Origin: Gammaproteobacteria bacterium Ga0077536
Lineage (GTDB): Bacteria > Pseudomonadota > Gammaproteobacteria > Ga0077536
Assembly: GCA_001464935.1 (NCBI GenBank)
Contig: LNEL01000046.1
Coordinates: 1 to 64,000, forward strand
Direction: 5' to 3'
DNA: 64,000 nucleotides
Positions within the stretch are counted from its first letter, which is position 1. Each line of letters starts with the position of its first letter. The translations under genes and the position numbers were made by a program. Of the stretch, positions 33,600 to 42,994 are shown piece by piece. A model generated the notes under the pieces. The model ran no database searches and was not told the origin of the DNA. It was given only the letters and a program-made list of their open reading frames with translations.

Positions 33600-36500
33600 T
33601 CAGGATGCCGCGTCGGCGAGCCCTTCCAGCACGGTGGTCAGGCTCGTCACGATAGGGGCGAGTCGCGCAGTCGGCTTGCCGGGGCCGCGCAGCACGCCGA
33701 GGATGAAGTCCAGGTGTTCGCGGATCGACGACACCTGGCGCGGACTCGCGCCACGCGCGATGGCGTCGCGATACGCGCGTAATGTGTCCTGCGTCAGCGC
33801 CGCGAGCGCCTTGCCGTCGGCGGCGAGCCTGGGCGCATGCGCGAGCAGCTTCAGGCAACAGAAATCACCGGGAGTCAGCGCTTCCCAGAAATCCGGATCT
33901 TCGTCCTGTTCCAGACGCGCGGCGGCGAGCAGCTCGGCGCCTCTGGTCGCGAAACCGATCGTGCGTTCGGTCACCGGCTTGCGCTGGCGAATGCCGAGCA
34001 GCAGCGTGGCGGTCGCCCAGTTCGTGTACGGATAGCTCGGCGAGCGGTCGCCGATGGCCGTGGCGCGGTCGAGCGCGGTGCGGTGGTAGTGCGCCATCTG
34101 CGTCAGCGCGTCGATGCAGTCACGGCCGTTGCCGAGCAGCGCGTTGATCAGCGCCAGGCGCTTGTGCGCGGCGCCGAGCAGATGCAGGCGCTCCAGGGTG
34201 TCGCCGAGCAGGCGCAGGTGTTCGAGCTCGGCGATGCTGTCACGAATCTCCTGCAGCAGCGGGCGCGCGCGCGCGGCCGGATCCTTGTGCCGCGACGTCA
34301 GCAATGTCTTGAAGCGTTCGGTCGCGAGCCGCACGCGATAGTTCGCGCGCTGTTCGATGACGGCGATAGACGCGTCGCCCTGTTCGGCGCGGATCGCGAG
34401 ATCGAGCGCCTTGACGCCGTCTTCCCAGCACCGCGCTTCGCCGTAGCAGAAGCCGAGCGCCGCCGCGACATCACCGCGCTGGCGCCAGCCTTCGTTCAGC
34501 GGCGACACGCGCGAGAGCAGGGCGTCGATCATCGACACCGGATCACGATCGTCGCCGCCCGCCTTCAGCGAGCTCGCACAATTCTCGAGCGCGACCACGA
34601 GCTCGGCTGGCGTCGAGAACGGCGGTGGCGTCGCACGCTCCATCGGGCGGCCACGCACGAGCACGAAATTCGGATCGCCATAGCACTGATACGCGCCCCA
34701 GGTGTTCACCGACGGGTGGCGGCGCCAGGTTTCCTCGCGCGCGAGACGCACGGCCTCGCCGAAGAAGTAGCCGGCCAGCATGCGGGCGTAGAAGATTTCG
34801 GCGAAGGTGTGGGCCGCGGCGTCGTCGACCGCCCAACCGGCGACGATCACCGCGCGCGCGCCCATCTGGATGAACTCGACGCCGAGATTCGCGGCGAGGC
34901 CCGGCCGATCGAGCGCCGGCGGCGACAACGTGCGGCCGAGATGGCAGCAGTTCACGAACACGAGTTCCGGCACCCAGCGCAGCTGCTGCACGTCGCCCGG
35001 CGTCAGGAAGTCGGAGGGCCCGATCACCATGCCCGAGACCGGCGGCCCGCCCGGTGTCACCGCCGGCGCGAGGTGCACGCCGTGGCCGGCGAGATGCAGG
35101 ATGCGCCAGGCGCGTCGATGCAGCTTGTGGAGAATGCTGTCCTTCTGCTCGTCGATTGAATCGAGCACCTCGAAGCCGAGCGCACCGAGCTGAGTGGCGA
35201 CCTTCTGCGCTTCCTGGCGCGCGCCCGGCAGATCGGCGTACAGCGGGCTGTCGCCGAGGTCCGGATTGCCGACGACCAGCGCGCTCGGCGCGTCGCCGTG
35301 CGCTGGCTGTTCGCGGAACTGCCGGGCCTTCAGCTGGCGCAGCATGCCGGCCTGCACCGCCGGTGGCCGACCATTCTGGCCCCAGCGATTGTCGAGCAGC
35401 TCCCACGGAAACCGCGCGGAGTAGGCGTCGACCTGCAGCACGATATTCTGCTGCTTCTGCGCCATCTGCCGCAGGCGCAAGGGCAGCAGCATTTCGAACA
35501 GTGTGCGCGCGGCTTCGAGGTTCGTGCCCGGCGTGGCCGAGGCCTGCTCGATGAAGCGCTCGGCGAGGGCGAGCTGTCCGGTCGACATCGTTTCCTCGGC
35601 GCGCGCGCGATCGGAAGCGAAGATGAAACGCAGCGCGTTGGCCGCCGAGTGTTCTTCGATGATCTCGAGCCGCTGCCACCACTCGGGCGCATCGTCGAAG
35701 CGGATACGCCGGCGCGGTGCACGGCCGGCCCGCAGGCCGCCGTCCCAACGCACCGCCGCCGCGAGCGGCCCGTCGGCGAGCGCGTCGCGCAACGCGTCGC
35801 AGGCGGTGATCGCGATGTCCTGGTAGAGCTCGATGAACTCGATGCGATCGATCACCACCTGGTGGTTGATCTCGCTCGCGACCAGCCGCTCGTTCGCGGC
35901 CATCGCCCCGCGCAGCATCGATTCGATCGAGTCGCGGATCGACAGCCCCGCCGCGCCGGAGCCGACGAACAGGCACGACACCGCCGCCGAGCGCACCGCG
36001 CCGGCGGCACCGAAGCGATCGTCCGGCCATTGCGCCACCTGCAGCGCGAACTCGAGCAGCGCCGAGGTCGCGCCCGCCTCGATCAGGCTCGGCGACAGTT
36101 CGCCCACCTGACCGAGCCCGATCACCACCGCGCCTTTCGGCCGCGCGCCGGCGCTGGCGTTGAAGAACGTCGCGCTGGTGCCGAGGCGGCCGGGATAGAT
36201 GCCGAGCTCCAGGCGCGTGGCAAGCGAGCCGTTCAGCTGGCGATCGAGCACGCGCTCGGCGCTGACGATCGTGTCGCCGAGATAGTGGCCGACGACGACC
36301 GGATGACGTGCGTAACTCAAATCACCGTGCCGCACGCTGACTTCGATCGTCGGCAACTGCGGCGCGGTGCCGGTATCGGCATCGATGCCGGCGCCGCCGA
36401 AGCCGAGATGATCGGCGTCGCGCGTGCCCGGCACGTAATCGATGACGGCGGTGAGTGGCATCGGGAACAACGCGTCGACGTCTCGCGCGTCGCGCTTGCG

Positions 36501-39101
36501 GGCCGGCGGCGTGGCGGGCAGCTTGTTGGTGCTGCCCGTCATCAGCAGGTCGAGATAGCCGACGAACGCGCGCTGCTGCGTGCACAGGTTGTCGTGCGCC
36601 GTATTCTCGACATACCAGGTCGGCACGTCCGGCAGTTGCCCGGACGCCCAGGTGACCGTGCCGTCGCCCTCGGCGGTGCCGAAGAACTCGAAGCGCTGCG
36701 TCGGTGGCAGCAGCGGCGGGTCGACGGTGACGACCTTGTAGGCCGTCACCGTGGCCGGCTGGCACCCGGCGACGTAGCGCATCAGCGCGGGATCGGCCGG
36801 TTGCGCCTTCAACAGCTTCCAGCTCTCGCGCGCCGCGCGCAGCGTGGCGGCGTCGGCGAGCGGCCAGCGCGCATCCAGGGCCTGCCTGAGCTTCTTCCAC
36901 AGCCCGACGTCGGCGTAATCCGGATCCGTGTCGGCGAACGGCAGCAGTTCGAGTACGCCCGGGTACTGCCGCACGATGTCGATGATCCCGTTCATGTCGT
37001 GACGGAAATCGAGCAGGGCGAGCTTGCCCTGCGTCGGATTGAAGCCGACGAGCCAGCGCATCGCCTCGAGCGAGCCGCGGTTCGGCGTGCCGAGCATCAG
37101 GAAGCGGCTGTCCGGCAATTGCGTGATCCGCTGCCACAGCGCCGCGCCGGCGGGCTGCGCCATCATCGCGCGGGCGACGAGCCCGCCCATCGAATGCGCG
37201 ACGAGATGCACGGGCTGCTGCTCGGCCTCGGCGCGCGGCAGCCACTGCGCCAGCTTCGCGGCGAGACGCCGCCCGTTCTCCAGCACCGAGTAGCGCCAGT
37301 CGTAGCTGAACACTTCGACGCGATGCGTGCGGGTCAGGAACTCGAGCAGCGGGCCGTAGAAATCGTCAATCGCGTCCAGCGGCTCGACGCCGTCGACACC
37401 CCAGCCGAGTTTCGCGAGCCCGCCGCGCAGCAGCGAGAAGTAGTTGAGCCATACGTGCTCGCCGTCGATCTGCAGATGGCTGCCCATCATGCCGGGGATC
37501 ATCACCGCGAGCGGGCGCCGATCGGTGCCGGCGCGGCTGCGCGCGACGAGGCTGCGCCACTTCGGCTCTTCTTTCGGCGCGAGCGTCAGCGAGGTGAAGC
37601 CGGCCTGGTCGCCCTCGCGTCGCGTGAGTCCTGCGGCGAGCCAGCGCACCGTGCGCGCGTTGCTGAAGTAGTGGAAGTGATCGACGTCCGGACCCTGGTC
37701 GCGGCCATAGCGGCCGACGCCCGCCTTGCGCGCGAGCCCGCCCGTCATCGACGCCGTGTTGACCACGAGGTCGTGCTCGGCGCCGTAGAACCCGTCCGCC
37801 ATCAGCAGCTTGAAGCGTCGCCACAGCGAATCGCCTTCGATGTCACCGACTATCGCCGTCAGATCGGCGTCGGTGACGAGCGCCGGGTGATTCAGCAGAC
37901 GGGTGACGGCCGAGCCCGGCATCATCGCTTCGAGGCCAGGCAATGTCCGCGGATCCGTGCGTTCCTTGACGACGGCGAACAGGAAATCCATCGCATCGCC
38001 GAACAGCGGCACCGGCAGCAGACGGCTGCTCAGATCGTTCAGCACCGACAGCCAGCGATCCAGCCGGCCCGACGCGAGCGTGGTGCCGCGCGCCGGTGCG
38101 GCGACGCGCACGTAGCGCTGAATGTCGAGCCGTCGCGCGATCAGCGCTTCGAGGTGGGTCAGGTCCTGCGCATAGGCGGCGAGACGGGCGGCTTCGTCTT
38201 CGGCCGCGAGCGGCGCGAGGCCGAGCTGCGGCGCGATCGTGCGATCGGCGGCGAACAGCGTGCGCAGCGTCTGCGCGTCGAGCAGCGTCGCGGCGGCGTC
38301 GGCGGCACCGAGACACAGGAGTTCGCCGACGAGTCCGCCGCGCGAATGCGTCACGAGATGGACGGGCGTGCCCGACGGCAGGCTGGCGGCAAGGCCGGCG
38401 GCATTGGCGATCGGGCTCGCGGTCAGCGTGCGATGTTCGTAGGCGTAGACGCGCGTGCCGTAGAGCGCCTTCAGCGTGGCGCGCAGCGCGGCGCCTTCGA
38501 CATTGCCCGGCGCCCACAGCTCGCCGAAGCCCCCGCGCAGGCTGGAGAAGGTGCCGTGGATGAAGACGAGCACGGGCGCGGTGCCGGCGGGCACGGTCGC
38601 CACGGCTTCGAGCGGCGCGGCGAGATCGTCGAGCGAACAGCGGTAGAGGCCTTCGCCGGGCACGCCGCTGGTGGCGAAAGTGCGTGCCTCGAGGGTTTCG
38701 CACAGCTTCTTTGCGCTGCGTGCGGTGATGTCGTAGCCGAAGAATTCGAGCGTCTTGATCGCCGCGCTGACCACGCCGCGCTCGTCGCGGACGGTCGCGC
38801 CGGCCGGCGCCCGCAGGCGGTCGAGATCCCAGGCCACCCCGCCGTCGCGCGCGGTGCCCGCGTCGCCGTGCTCGCGTAGCAGATCGTCGGCACGCGTCCA
38901 CAGCACGAAGCCGTTTTCGAGTTCGACGCGCACGATGTCGTCGTCGCGCACGGGGATGGCCTCGGCCGCGCCGTCGCGCGCCGCGCCCGGCGCCAGCGTG
39001 CGTCGCCGCAGATCCGGATGCGCCGCCTGCACGCGCGCGAGCCACGCGTGGTCCGGCGTGGCCTGCACCACGCCGCGGATTCGATGTTCGCGCTCACTCA
39101 T
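33600..39101 (-). CDS. Double alpha/beta-hydrolase and CHAT caspase-like protease, 1833 residues
   Basis: The N-terminal 100 residues are of unknown type. The first alpha/beta hydrolase spans about 170-500, with FIHGTFSS and nucleophile elbow THSRGG. A second, LCAT/lipase-like, spans about 530-800, with VMIPGMMGSHLQ and elbow AHSMGG near 632. A long middle region follows. The CHAT domain is at about 1200-1480, with catalytic His in HLAGHG (about 1340) and Cys in VNCCHLG (about 1383). The last 340 residues are helical, perhaps TPR-like. CHAT proteases are often activated effectors in conflict systems. Joining two putative lipases to a CHAT protease is unusual. The RBS AGGAAA precedes the ATG. 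It lies downstream of a caspase-like gene. Confidence 0.85.
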   Translation of the reverse strand: MSEREHRIRGVVQATPDHAWLARVQAAHPDLRRRTLAPGAARDGAAEAIPVRDDDIVRVELENGFVLWTRADDLLREHGDAGTARDGGVAWDLDRLRAPAGATVRDERGVVSAAIKTLEFFGYDITARSAKKLCETLEARTFATSGVPGEGLYRCSLDDLAAPLEAVATVPAGTAPVLVFIHGTFSSLRGGFGELWAPGNVEGAALRATLKALYGTRVYAYEHRTLTASPIANAAGLAASLPSGTPVHLVTHSRGGLVGELLCLGAADAAATLLDAQTLRTLFAADRTIAPQLGLAPLAAEDEAARLAAYAQDLTHLEALIARRLDIQRYVRVAAPARGTTLASGRLDRWLSVLNDLSSRLLPVPLFGDAMDFLFAVVKERTDPRTLPGLEAMMPGSAVTRLLNHPALVTDADLTAIVGDIEGDSLWRRFKLLMADGFYGAEHDLVVNTASMTGGLARKAGVGRYGRDQGPDVDHFHYFSNARTVRWLAAGLTRREGDQAGFTSLTLAPKEEPKWRSLVARSRAGTDRRPLAVMIPGMMGSHLQIDGEHVWLNYFSLLRGGLAKLGWGVDGVEPLDAIDDFYGPLLEFLTRTHRVEVFSYDWRYSVLENGRRLAAKLAQWLPRAEAEQQPVHLVAHSMGGLVARAMMAQPAGAALWQRITQLPDSRFLMLGTPNRGSLEAMRWLVGFNPTQGKLALLDFRHDMNGIIDIVRQYPGVLELLPFADTDPDYADVGLWKKLRQALDARWPLADAATLRAARESWKLLKAQPADPALMRYVAGCQPATVTAYKVVTVDPPLLPPTQRFEFFGTAEGDGTVTWASGQLPDVPTWYVENTAHDNLCTQQRAFVGYLDLLMTGSTNKLPATPPARKRDARDVDALFPMPLTAVIDYVPGTRDADHLGFGGAGIDADTGTAPQLPTIEVSVRHGDLSYARHPVVVGHYLGDTIVSAERVLDRQLNGSLATRLELGIYPGRLGTSATFFNASAGARPKGAVVIGLGQVGELSPSLIEAGATSALLEFALQVAQWPDDRFGAAGAVRSAAVSCLFVGSGAAGLSIRDSIESMLRGAMAANERLVASEINHQVVIDRIEFIELYQDIAITACDALRDALADGPLAAAVRWDGGLRAGRAPRRRIRFDDAPEWWQRLEIIEEHSAANALRFIFASDRARAEETMSTGQLALAERFIEQASATPGTNLEAARTLFEMLLPLRLRQMAQKQQNIVLQVDAYSARFPWELLDNRWGQNGRPPAVQAGMLRQLKARQFREQPAHGDAPSALVVGNPDLGDSPLYADLPGARQEAQKVATQLGALGFEVLDSIDEQKDSILHKLHRRAWRILHLAGHGVHLAPAVTPGGPPVSGMVIGPSDFLTPGDVQQLRWVPELVFVNCCHLGRTLSPPALDRPGLAANLGVEFIQMGARAVIVAGWAVDDAAAHTFAEIFYARMLAGYFFGEAVRLAREETWRRHPSVNTWGAYQCYGDPNFVLVRGRPMERATPPPFSTPAELVVALENCASSLKAGGDDRDPVSMIDALLSRVSPLNEGWRQRGDVAAALGFCYGEARCWEDGVKALDLAIRAEQGDASIAVIEQRANYRVRLATERFKTLLTSRHKDPAARARPLLQEIRDSIAELEHLRLLGDTLERLHLLGAAHKRLALINALLGNGRDCIDALTQMAHYHRTALDRATAIGDRSPSYPYTNWATATLLLGIRQRKPVTERTIGFATRGAELLAAARLEQDEDPDFWEALTPGDFCCLKLLAHAPRLAADGKALAALTQDTLRAYRDAIARGASPRQVSSIREHLDFILGVLRGPGKPTARLAPIVTSLTTVLEGLADAAS

Positions 39102-39209
39102 CACAGTTTCCTGGCTGGGGGTCAGGGGCAAAGACGGATCTGGCCCCGATCGTTATCGGACGTGCGGGCTGCCGTGATGCGCGGCGCGCACGCGGGGACC
39201 GGCCCGTGC

Positions 39210-40043
39210 TCATGCCAGCACCTTGTGCTTCTTCATCGCCGCGACGCCGACGAGCTGCGGACTCTGCGGGAAGCTCGCCGACGGCAGGTGTTCACCGATC
39301 CGGCGATGCCAGTCGGCGTAGGTCGCGGCAGGCGGCAGGGTGTGCAGGGTCTTCAACGCGTAATACGTGAACGCCCCGTTCGGGCGCGAGCGGAAGCTCG
39401 CGTCGTAGCTGTAGTTGTTGGGGCCTTCCCGGCAGCCCGACATCAGCAGATCGCCGGGCCGGCTCGCGACCACGCCGCGGAACGCGGAACCGGTGGTCGG
39501 CGCGACAACGGTCGCCGCCACTCCGCCGCCACGGCGGCGCGGCAGCGCGGCCTGCGGCAGCCAGTTGCCCATCGGCATGAAGCGCGGACGCGGGCCGTCG
39601 GCGTCGGCATCGGCCGGGGCCGCGCGCGTGACGGTGCCCGAGTGGCAGCTGTCGCTGAGCAGCAGCAGTCGCGCGCCGGGGTCGAGCTTCAGGAACAGCG
39701 CGCGGATTTCGTCGTCTGTCAGGGCCCCCTTTGTTTTCAGATCGTAGGGACACAAGGCCTCGTCGAGGCCATCGGCTTCATCGTCGTTGGTGTCGGGCTG
39801 GTAGGTGCCATGGCCGGAGAACGTGATGACGAGGTGATCGCCCCGCTTCGCCGCCTTGATGATCCGGCGCAAGCCCGCGACCATCGCGGCTTTCGTCGCC
39901 CGGGCGTCGATCAGCGAGCGCACGGTGTAGCCGCGCGCCGTGAGTGCCGCGGCCCAGTCCCGGGCATCGTTGACGCAGCCCTTCAAATCCATGCCGGTGC
40001 CGGGATAGTTGTTGATCCCGATGCACAGTGCGAGTCTGGCCAT
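39210..40043 (-). CDS. Caspase-like peptidase (C14/metacaspase type)
   Basis: This 277-residue protein begins ARLALCIGINNYPGTGMDL, the usual p20 start. The catalytic dyad is His78 (TFSGHGTYQPD) and Cys133 (LLSDSCHSGTV). An acidic loop DTNDDEADGLDEAL lies between. There is no signal or membrane segment. Such enzymes usually cleave after basic residues and act in stress or cell-death circuits. The RBS GGAGGG precedes the ATG. The CHAT gene follows 108 bp downstream on the same strand; both belong to clan CD proteases. Confidence 0.92.
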   Translation of the reverse strand: MARLALCIGINNYPGTGMDLKGCVNDARDWAAALTARGYTVRSLIDARATKAAMVAGLRRIIKAAKRGDHLVITFSGHGTYQPDTNDDEADGLDEALCPYDLKTKGALTDDEIRALFLKLDPGARLLLLSDSCHSGTVTRAAPADADADGPRPRFMPMGNWLPQAALPRRRGGGVAATVVAPTTGSAFRGVVASRPGDLLMSGCREGPNNYSYDASFRSRPNGAFTYYALKTLHTLPPAATYADWHRRIGEHLPSASFPQSPQLVGVAAMKKHKVLA

Positions 40044-40177
40044 GATCCCCTCCGTGGGCGCGCGTCGTGTCATTGCGCCGGGACGCGGATGGCACCGTCG
40101 CATGCGTTGTTTATAGCAGTAACGCAGCGCGCTTTGCGACATAATCCGTCGCACTCTTCCGCCGGACGCGATGCGTC

Positions 40178-41101
40178 ATGATCGATCTCGAGCTGCGTCG
40201 CCTGCTGAACCTGCGCGAGCCGGCCGAGCACGGGCGGCCCACCCATCTGAGTGCGGCGAGCGGGCTCGCGCGGATCGACGATCGGCTGTATGTCGTCGCT
40301 GACGACGAGCTGCATCTCGGCGTCTTCACGCGCGGTGACGACAGGCCGGGCGAACTGCTGCGGATTGTCGACGGCACCCTGCCGGCCGCGCCGCCGGCGC
40401 GCAAGAAACACAAGCCCGACTTCGAAGCCCTGGTGCGGCTGCCGGTGTTCGACGGCTGCCCGTTCGGCGCGCTGCTGGCGCTGGGATCGGGGTCGAAGAA
40501 GCGCCGGCACGCGGGGGTGCTGATGCGCCTCGATGCGGGAAGGCGGCCGGTCGGCCCATGGCGCACGATCGACCTGACGCCACTCCATGACGCGCTCGCG
40601 ATGCGCGTCGACGACCTCAACATCGAAGGCGCGCTCGTGCTCGGGGACCGCTTCGTGCTGCTGCAGCGGGGCAATGACGGCGTGGCGGACAACGCGTGCG
40701 TGCACTATGCGCTGGCACCGGTGCTGGCGTCGCTGGCGCGCAGTGACGAAATGGACGCGCTGGCACCGCGTGCGATCCTGGCGGTCGATCTCGGCAGGCG
40801 CGAAGGCGTCACGCTCGGCTTCACCGATGGCGCCGCCCTGGCCGACGGCACGCTGGTCTTCAGCGCGGTCGCCGAACGCACCGACGACAGCTACCTCGAC
40901 GGCCTGTGCGTGGGCGCGGTCGTCGGCGTGCTCGACAGCGGCGGCCGCGTGCTGCACCTCGACGACGTGACGCCGGGCTACAAGATCGAAGGCATCGCCG
41001 CGGACCGCACGCCGGCCGGCGTGCAGTTCCTCGCCGTCACCGATGCGGATGACGCCACGGTGCCGGCGCGCCTGGTGGCGGGCCTGCTGCGGAACGACTG
41101 A
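40178..41101 (+). CDS. DUF6929-like protein divergent from the caspase gene
   Basis: This 307-residue soluble protein begins MIDLELRRLLNLREP. Repeated beta-rich segments (AASGLARIDDRLYVVADDEL, VLGDRFVLLQRGNDG, GTLVFSAVAERTDDSYLDG, VLHLDDVTPGYKIEGIA) suggest a propeller-like fold. I match it to DUF6929-type proteins by pattern; function is unknown. It is divergent from the caspase-like gene across 134 bp, so the two may share regulation. A CATAAT box at 40140-40145 is a candidate -10. Confidence 0.65.
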   Translation: MIDLELRRLLNLREPAEHGRPTHLSAASGLARIDDRLYVVADDELHLGVFTRGDDRPGELLRIVDGTLPAAPPARKKHKPDFEALVRLPVFDGCPFGALLALGSGSKKRRHAGVLMRLDAGRRPVGPWRTIDLTPLHDALAMRVDDLNIEGALVLGDRFVLLQRGNDGVADNACVHYALAPVLASLARSDEMDALAPRAILAVDLGRREGVTLGFTDGAALADGTLVFSAVAERTDDSYLDGLCVGAVVGVLDSGGRVLHLDDVTPGYKIEGIAADRTPAGVQFLAVTDADDATVPARLVAGLLRND

Positions 41102-41144
41102 GCCAGCACACGTGTCGCGGCGTGGCGGTGCGCTGCGGACCGTC

Positions 41145-41298
41145 GTAACCCGGCTGCAGCGTAGCGAAATCCGGGATCGAAAACGGCACCGTGTCGAACC
41201 GCAGCACCGTGCTCATCGTCTTGTAAGCCACAGGAGCCGGGGATGTTCAAAAGTGCCGCCGTGATCCTGGATTCCGCTTGCGCTTCATCCAGGCTACG
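41145..41298. repeat. Family-A inverted-repeat element, diverged full-length copy
   Basis: The left arm GTAACCCGGCTGCAGCGTAG and the right arm ending CGCTTCATCCAGGCTACG flank a centre sharing GAACCGCAGC and GCCGGGGAT with the units at 43842 and 63411. About 154 bp. It lies between the DUF6929-like gene and the glutathionyl-hydroquinone reductase gene. Confidence 0.65.
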
Positions 41299-41321
41299 AC
41301 GCGAGGCAGCGTCTGCCCGCC

Positions 41322-42287
41322 TCAAAGTCCTGCCCGATTGTGCGGGGCGCTGAGCCAGTTCTCGTAGAACATCGGGACGCGGGGAATGATGCCACCGGGA
41401 TTGCTGTGCGGAATCGAGTAATAGCCGCGCACGAAATGCGGCAGATTCACGAGGCCGGCGACGCCCGGGTGCTGGTAGAGCTCGCGCAGATAGTGCGTGA
41501 GGTTCGGGTAGCTCGCGATCGGGCGCTGGTTGCAACGGAACAGCGCGTAGTACACCAGATCGAAACGCAGCAGGCTCGGCAACAGCCGCCAGTCGGCTTC
41601 GGTGATCTGCGCGCCGGCCAGGTAGCGTGCGTGGCCGAGGTGCTCATCGAGCCAGTCGAGGGTGCCGAACAGCAGATCGACCGCCTCCTCGTACGCCGCC
41701 TGGTCACGCGCGAAGCCGACGCGGTACACCCCGTTGTTGATGCCGTCGTAGACGCGCTGGTTGAGCGCGTCGATGGTCGGACGCAGCGCTGCCGGGTAGT
41801 AGTCCTCGTGCCGATCGGTGAACGCCTCGAAGGCGCTGTTCAGCATGCGGATGATCTCGGAGGACTCGTTGTTGACGATGGTCCGCGCCTGCCGGTCCCA
41901 CAGCACCGGGACGGACACATTGCCGCTGTAGTCAGGCTGCGCGGCGGCATACACGCGGTGCAGGTGGGTAAAGCCTTCGCTGTCCGGCGCGCAGCCGCCG
42001 GGATAGTCGCCGAACTGCCAGCCATGGCGGCGGTCGTTCGGGATCGCGACGGTCATCGAGATCACGTCCTCGAGGCCCTTGAGCCGGCGGTACAGCATCG
42101 TGCGCCACGCCCACGGGCAGTGGTAGGCCACGTACAAATGATAGCGGCCGCGCGCGGCGGGGAAGCCCGAACTGCCGTCGGCCGTGATGGTCGCGCGGAA
42201 CTTGCTCGGCTCGCGCACATAGCGCCCGGCCTCGAGCGGTATCATGGTGGCGTCTGCGTCCCAGACGCCGTTGATCAGCAATCCCAT
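41322..42287 (-). CDS. Glutathionyl-hydroquinone reductase (Xi-class GST, YqjG/ECM4-like)
   Basis: This 321-residue protein has the Xi-class catalytic motif HCPWAW with Cys57. RYHLYVAYHCPWAWRTML is characteristic, as are VPVLWDRQARTIVNNESSEI and a C-terminal all-alpha GST domain. These enzymes reduce glutathionyl-hydroquinones back to hydroquinones, and they often help recycle quinones formed in aromatic degradation. GGGAG precedes the ATG at 42287. It is a stand-alone gene, divergent from the sigma factor gene. Confidence 0.93.
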   Translation of the reverse strand: MGLLINGVWDADATMIPLEAGRYVREPSKFRATITADGSSGFPAARGRYHLYVAYHCPWAWRTMLYRRLKGLEDVISMTVAIPNDRRHGWQFGDYPGGCAPDSEGFTHLHRVYAAAQPDYSGNVSVPVLWDRQARTIVNNESSEIIRMLNSAFEAFTDRHEDYYPAALRPTIDALNQRVYDGINNGVYRVGFARDQAAYEEAVDLLFGTLDWLDEHLGHARYLAGAQITEADWRLLPSLLRFDLVYYALFRCNQRPIASYPNLTHYLRELYQHPGVAGLVNLPHFVRGYYSIPHSNPGGIIPRVPMFYENWLSAPHNRAGL

Positions 42288-42436
42288 CGTGTCGCGCTCC
42301 CGGCAAGGCGCCGCGCCAGCCGCGCGACGGGTTCACTATACCGAACGCCGGCACGGGAGCATCGATTCGACGGGCTGGGCCGTATCGCAGGCAATGACAA
42401 CGCGCCATCCACGCGCGCCGGGGCCAGCTGCTCGCC

Positions 42437-42994
42437 ATGAACAAGCGCTTTCTCGATGACGAAGTCCGCTGGGCGGACTGGATGGCGCGCGCGCAGGCCG
42501 GCGATCGGGCGGTGTACGAGACGCTGCTGGCGGAGCTGGGCGTCGCGATCGAAACCTACATCCGCGTCCGCTTCGGGCCGATCGACGCCCTCGAAGACTG
42601 TGTGCAGGAATGCCTGATCGCCGTGCACGCGGCGCGCCAGACCTATGATCCGCGGCGCCTGTTCCGGCCGTGGCTGTTCACGATCGTGCGCCATCGCACC
42701 ATCGACCTGCTGCGCCAGCGCCGCACCTGGCTGTCGATGCTCGATGCGTTCGGCGCGGAAGCCCAAGGCGATGAGCAGCCCGACCGCCTGCTGCGCCAGA
42801 TCGACGGCGTGCGGATTCTCGAACAGCTCTCGCCCGATCATCGCGAGATGATCGCGCTGTCGAAGTACGGCGGCTACACCACGGCCGAGGCCGCTGATTA
42901 TCTCGGGATCACGGAGAGTGCGGCGAAAGCCCGCCTGTTGCGCGCGCTCGCCGCGATTCGCACCCTGCTGGAAGCCGAAGGACTGCCCGCATGA
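42437..42994 (+). CDS. ECF-type RNA polymerase sigma factor
   Basis: In this 185-residue protein, region 2 contains EDCVQECLIAVHAARQTYDP followed by FRPWLFTIVRHRTIDLLRQ. Region 4 contains LSPDHREMIALSKYGGYTTA followed by EAADYLGITESAAKARLLRA. It directs RNA polymerase to stress or envelope promoters. Its stop overlaps the ATG of a DUF1109 gene (ATGA), which is a typical sigma/anti-sigma pair. No target promoter could be identified. Confidence 0.92.
   Translation: MNKRFLDDEVRWADWMARAQAGDRAVYETLLAELGVAIETYIRVRFGPIDALEDCVQECLIAVHAARQTYDPRRLFRPWLFTIVRHRTIDLLRQRRTWLSMLDAFGAEAQGDEQPDRLLRQIDGVRILEQLSPDHREMIALSKYGGYTTAEAADYLGITESAAKARLLRALAAIRTLLEAEGLPA

Noticed and set aside
35298..38879. 1193-codon plus-strand frame opposite the CHAT gene
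   Set aside because: Its composition is that of an antisense frame of GC-rich DNA. The minus strand has two hydrolase elbows and the CHAT His/Cys motifs.
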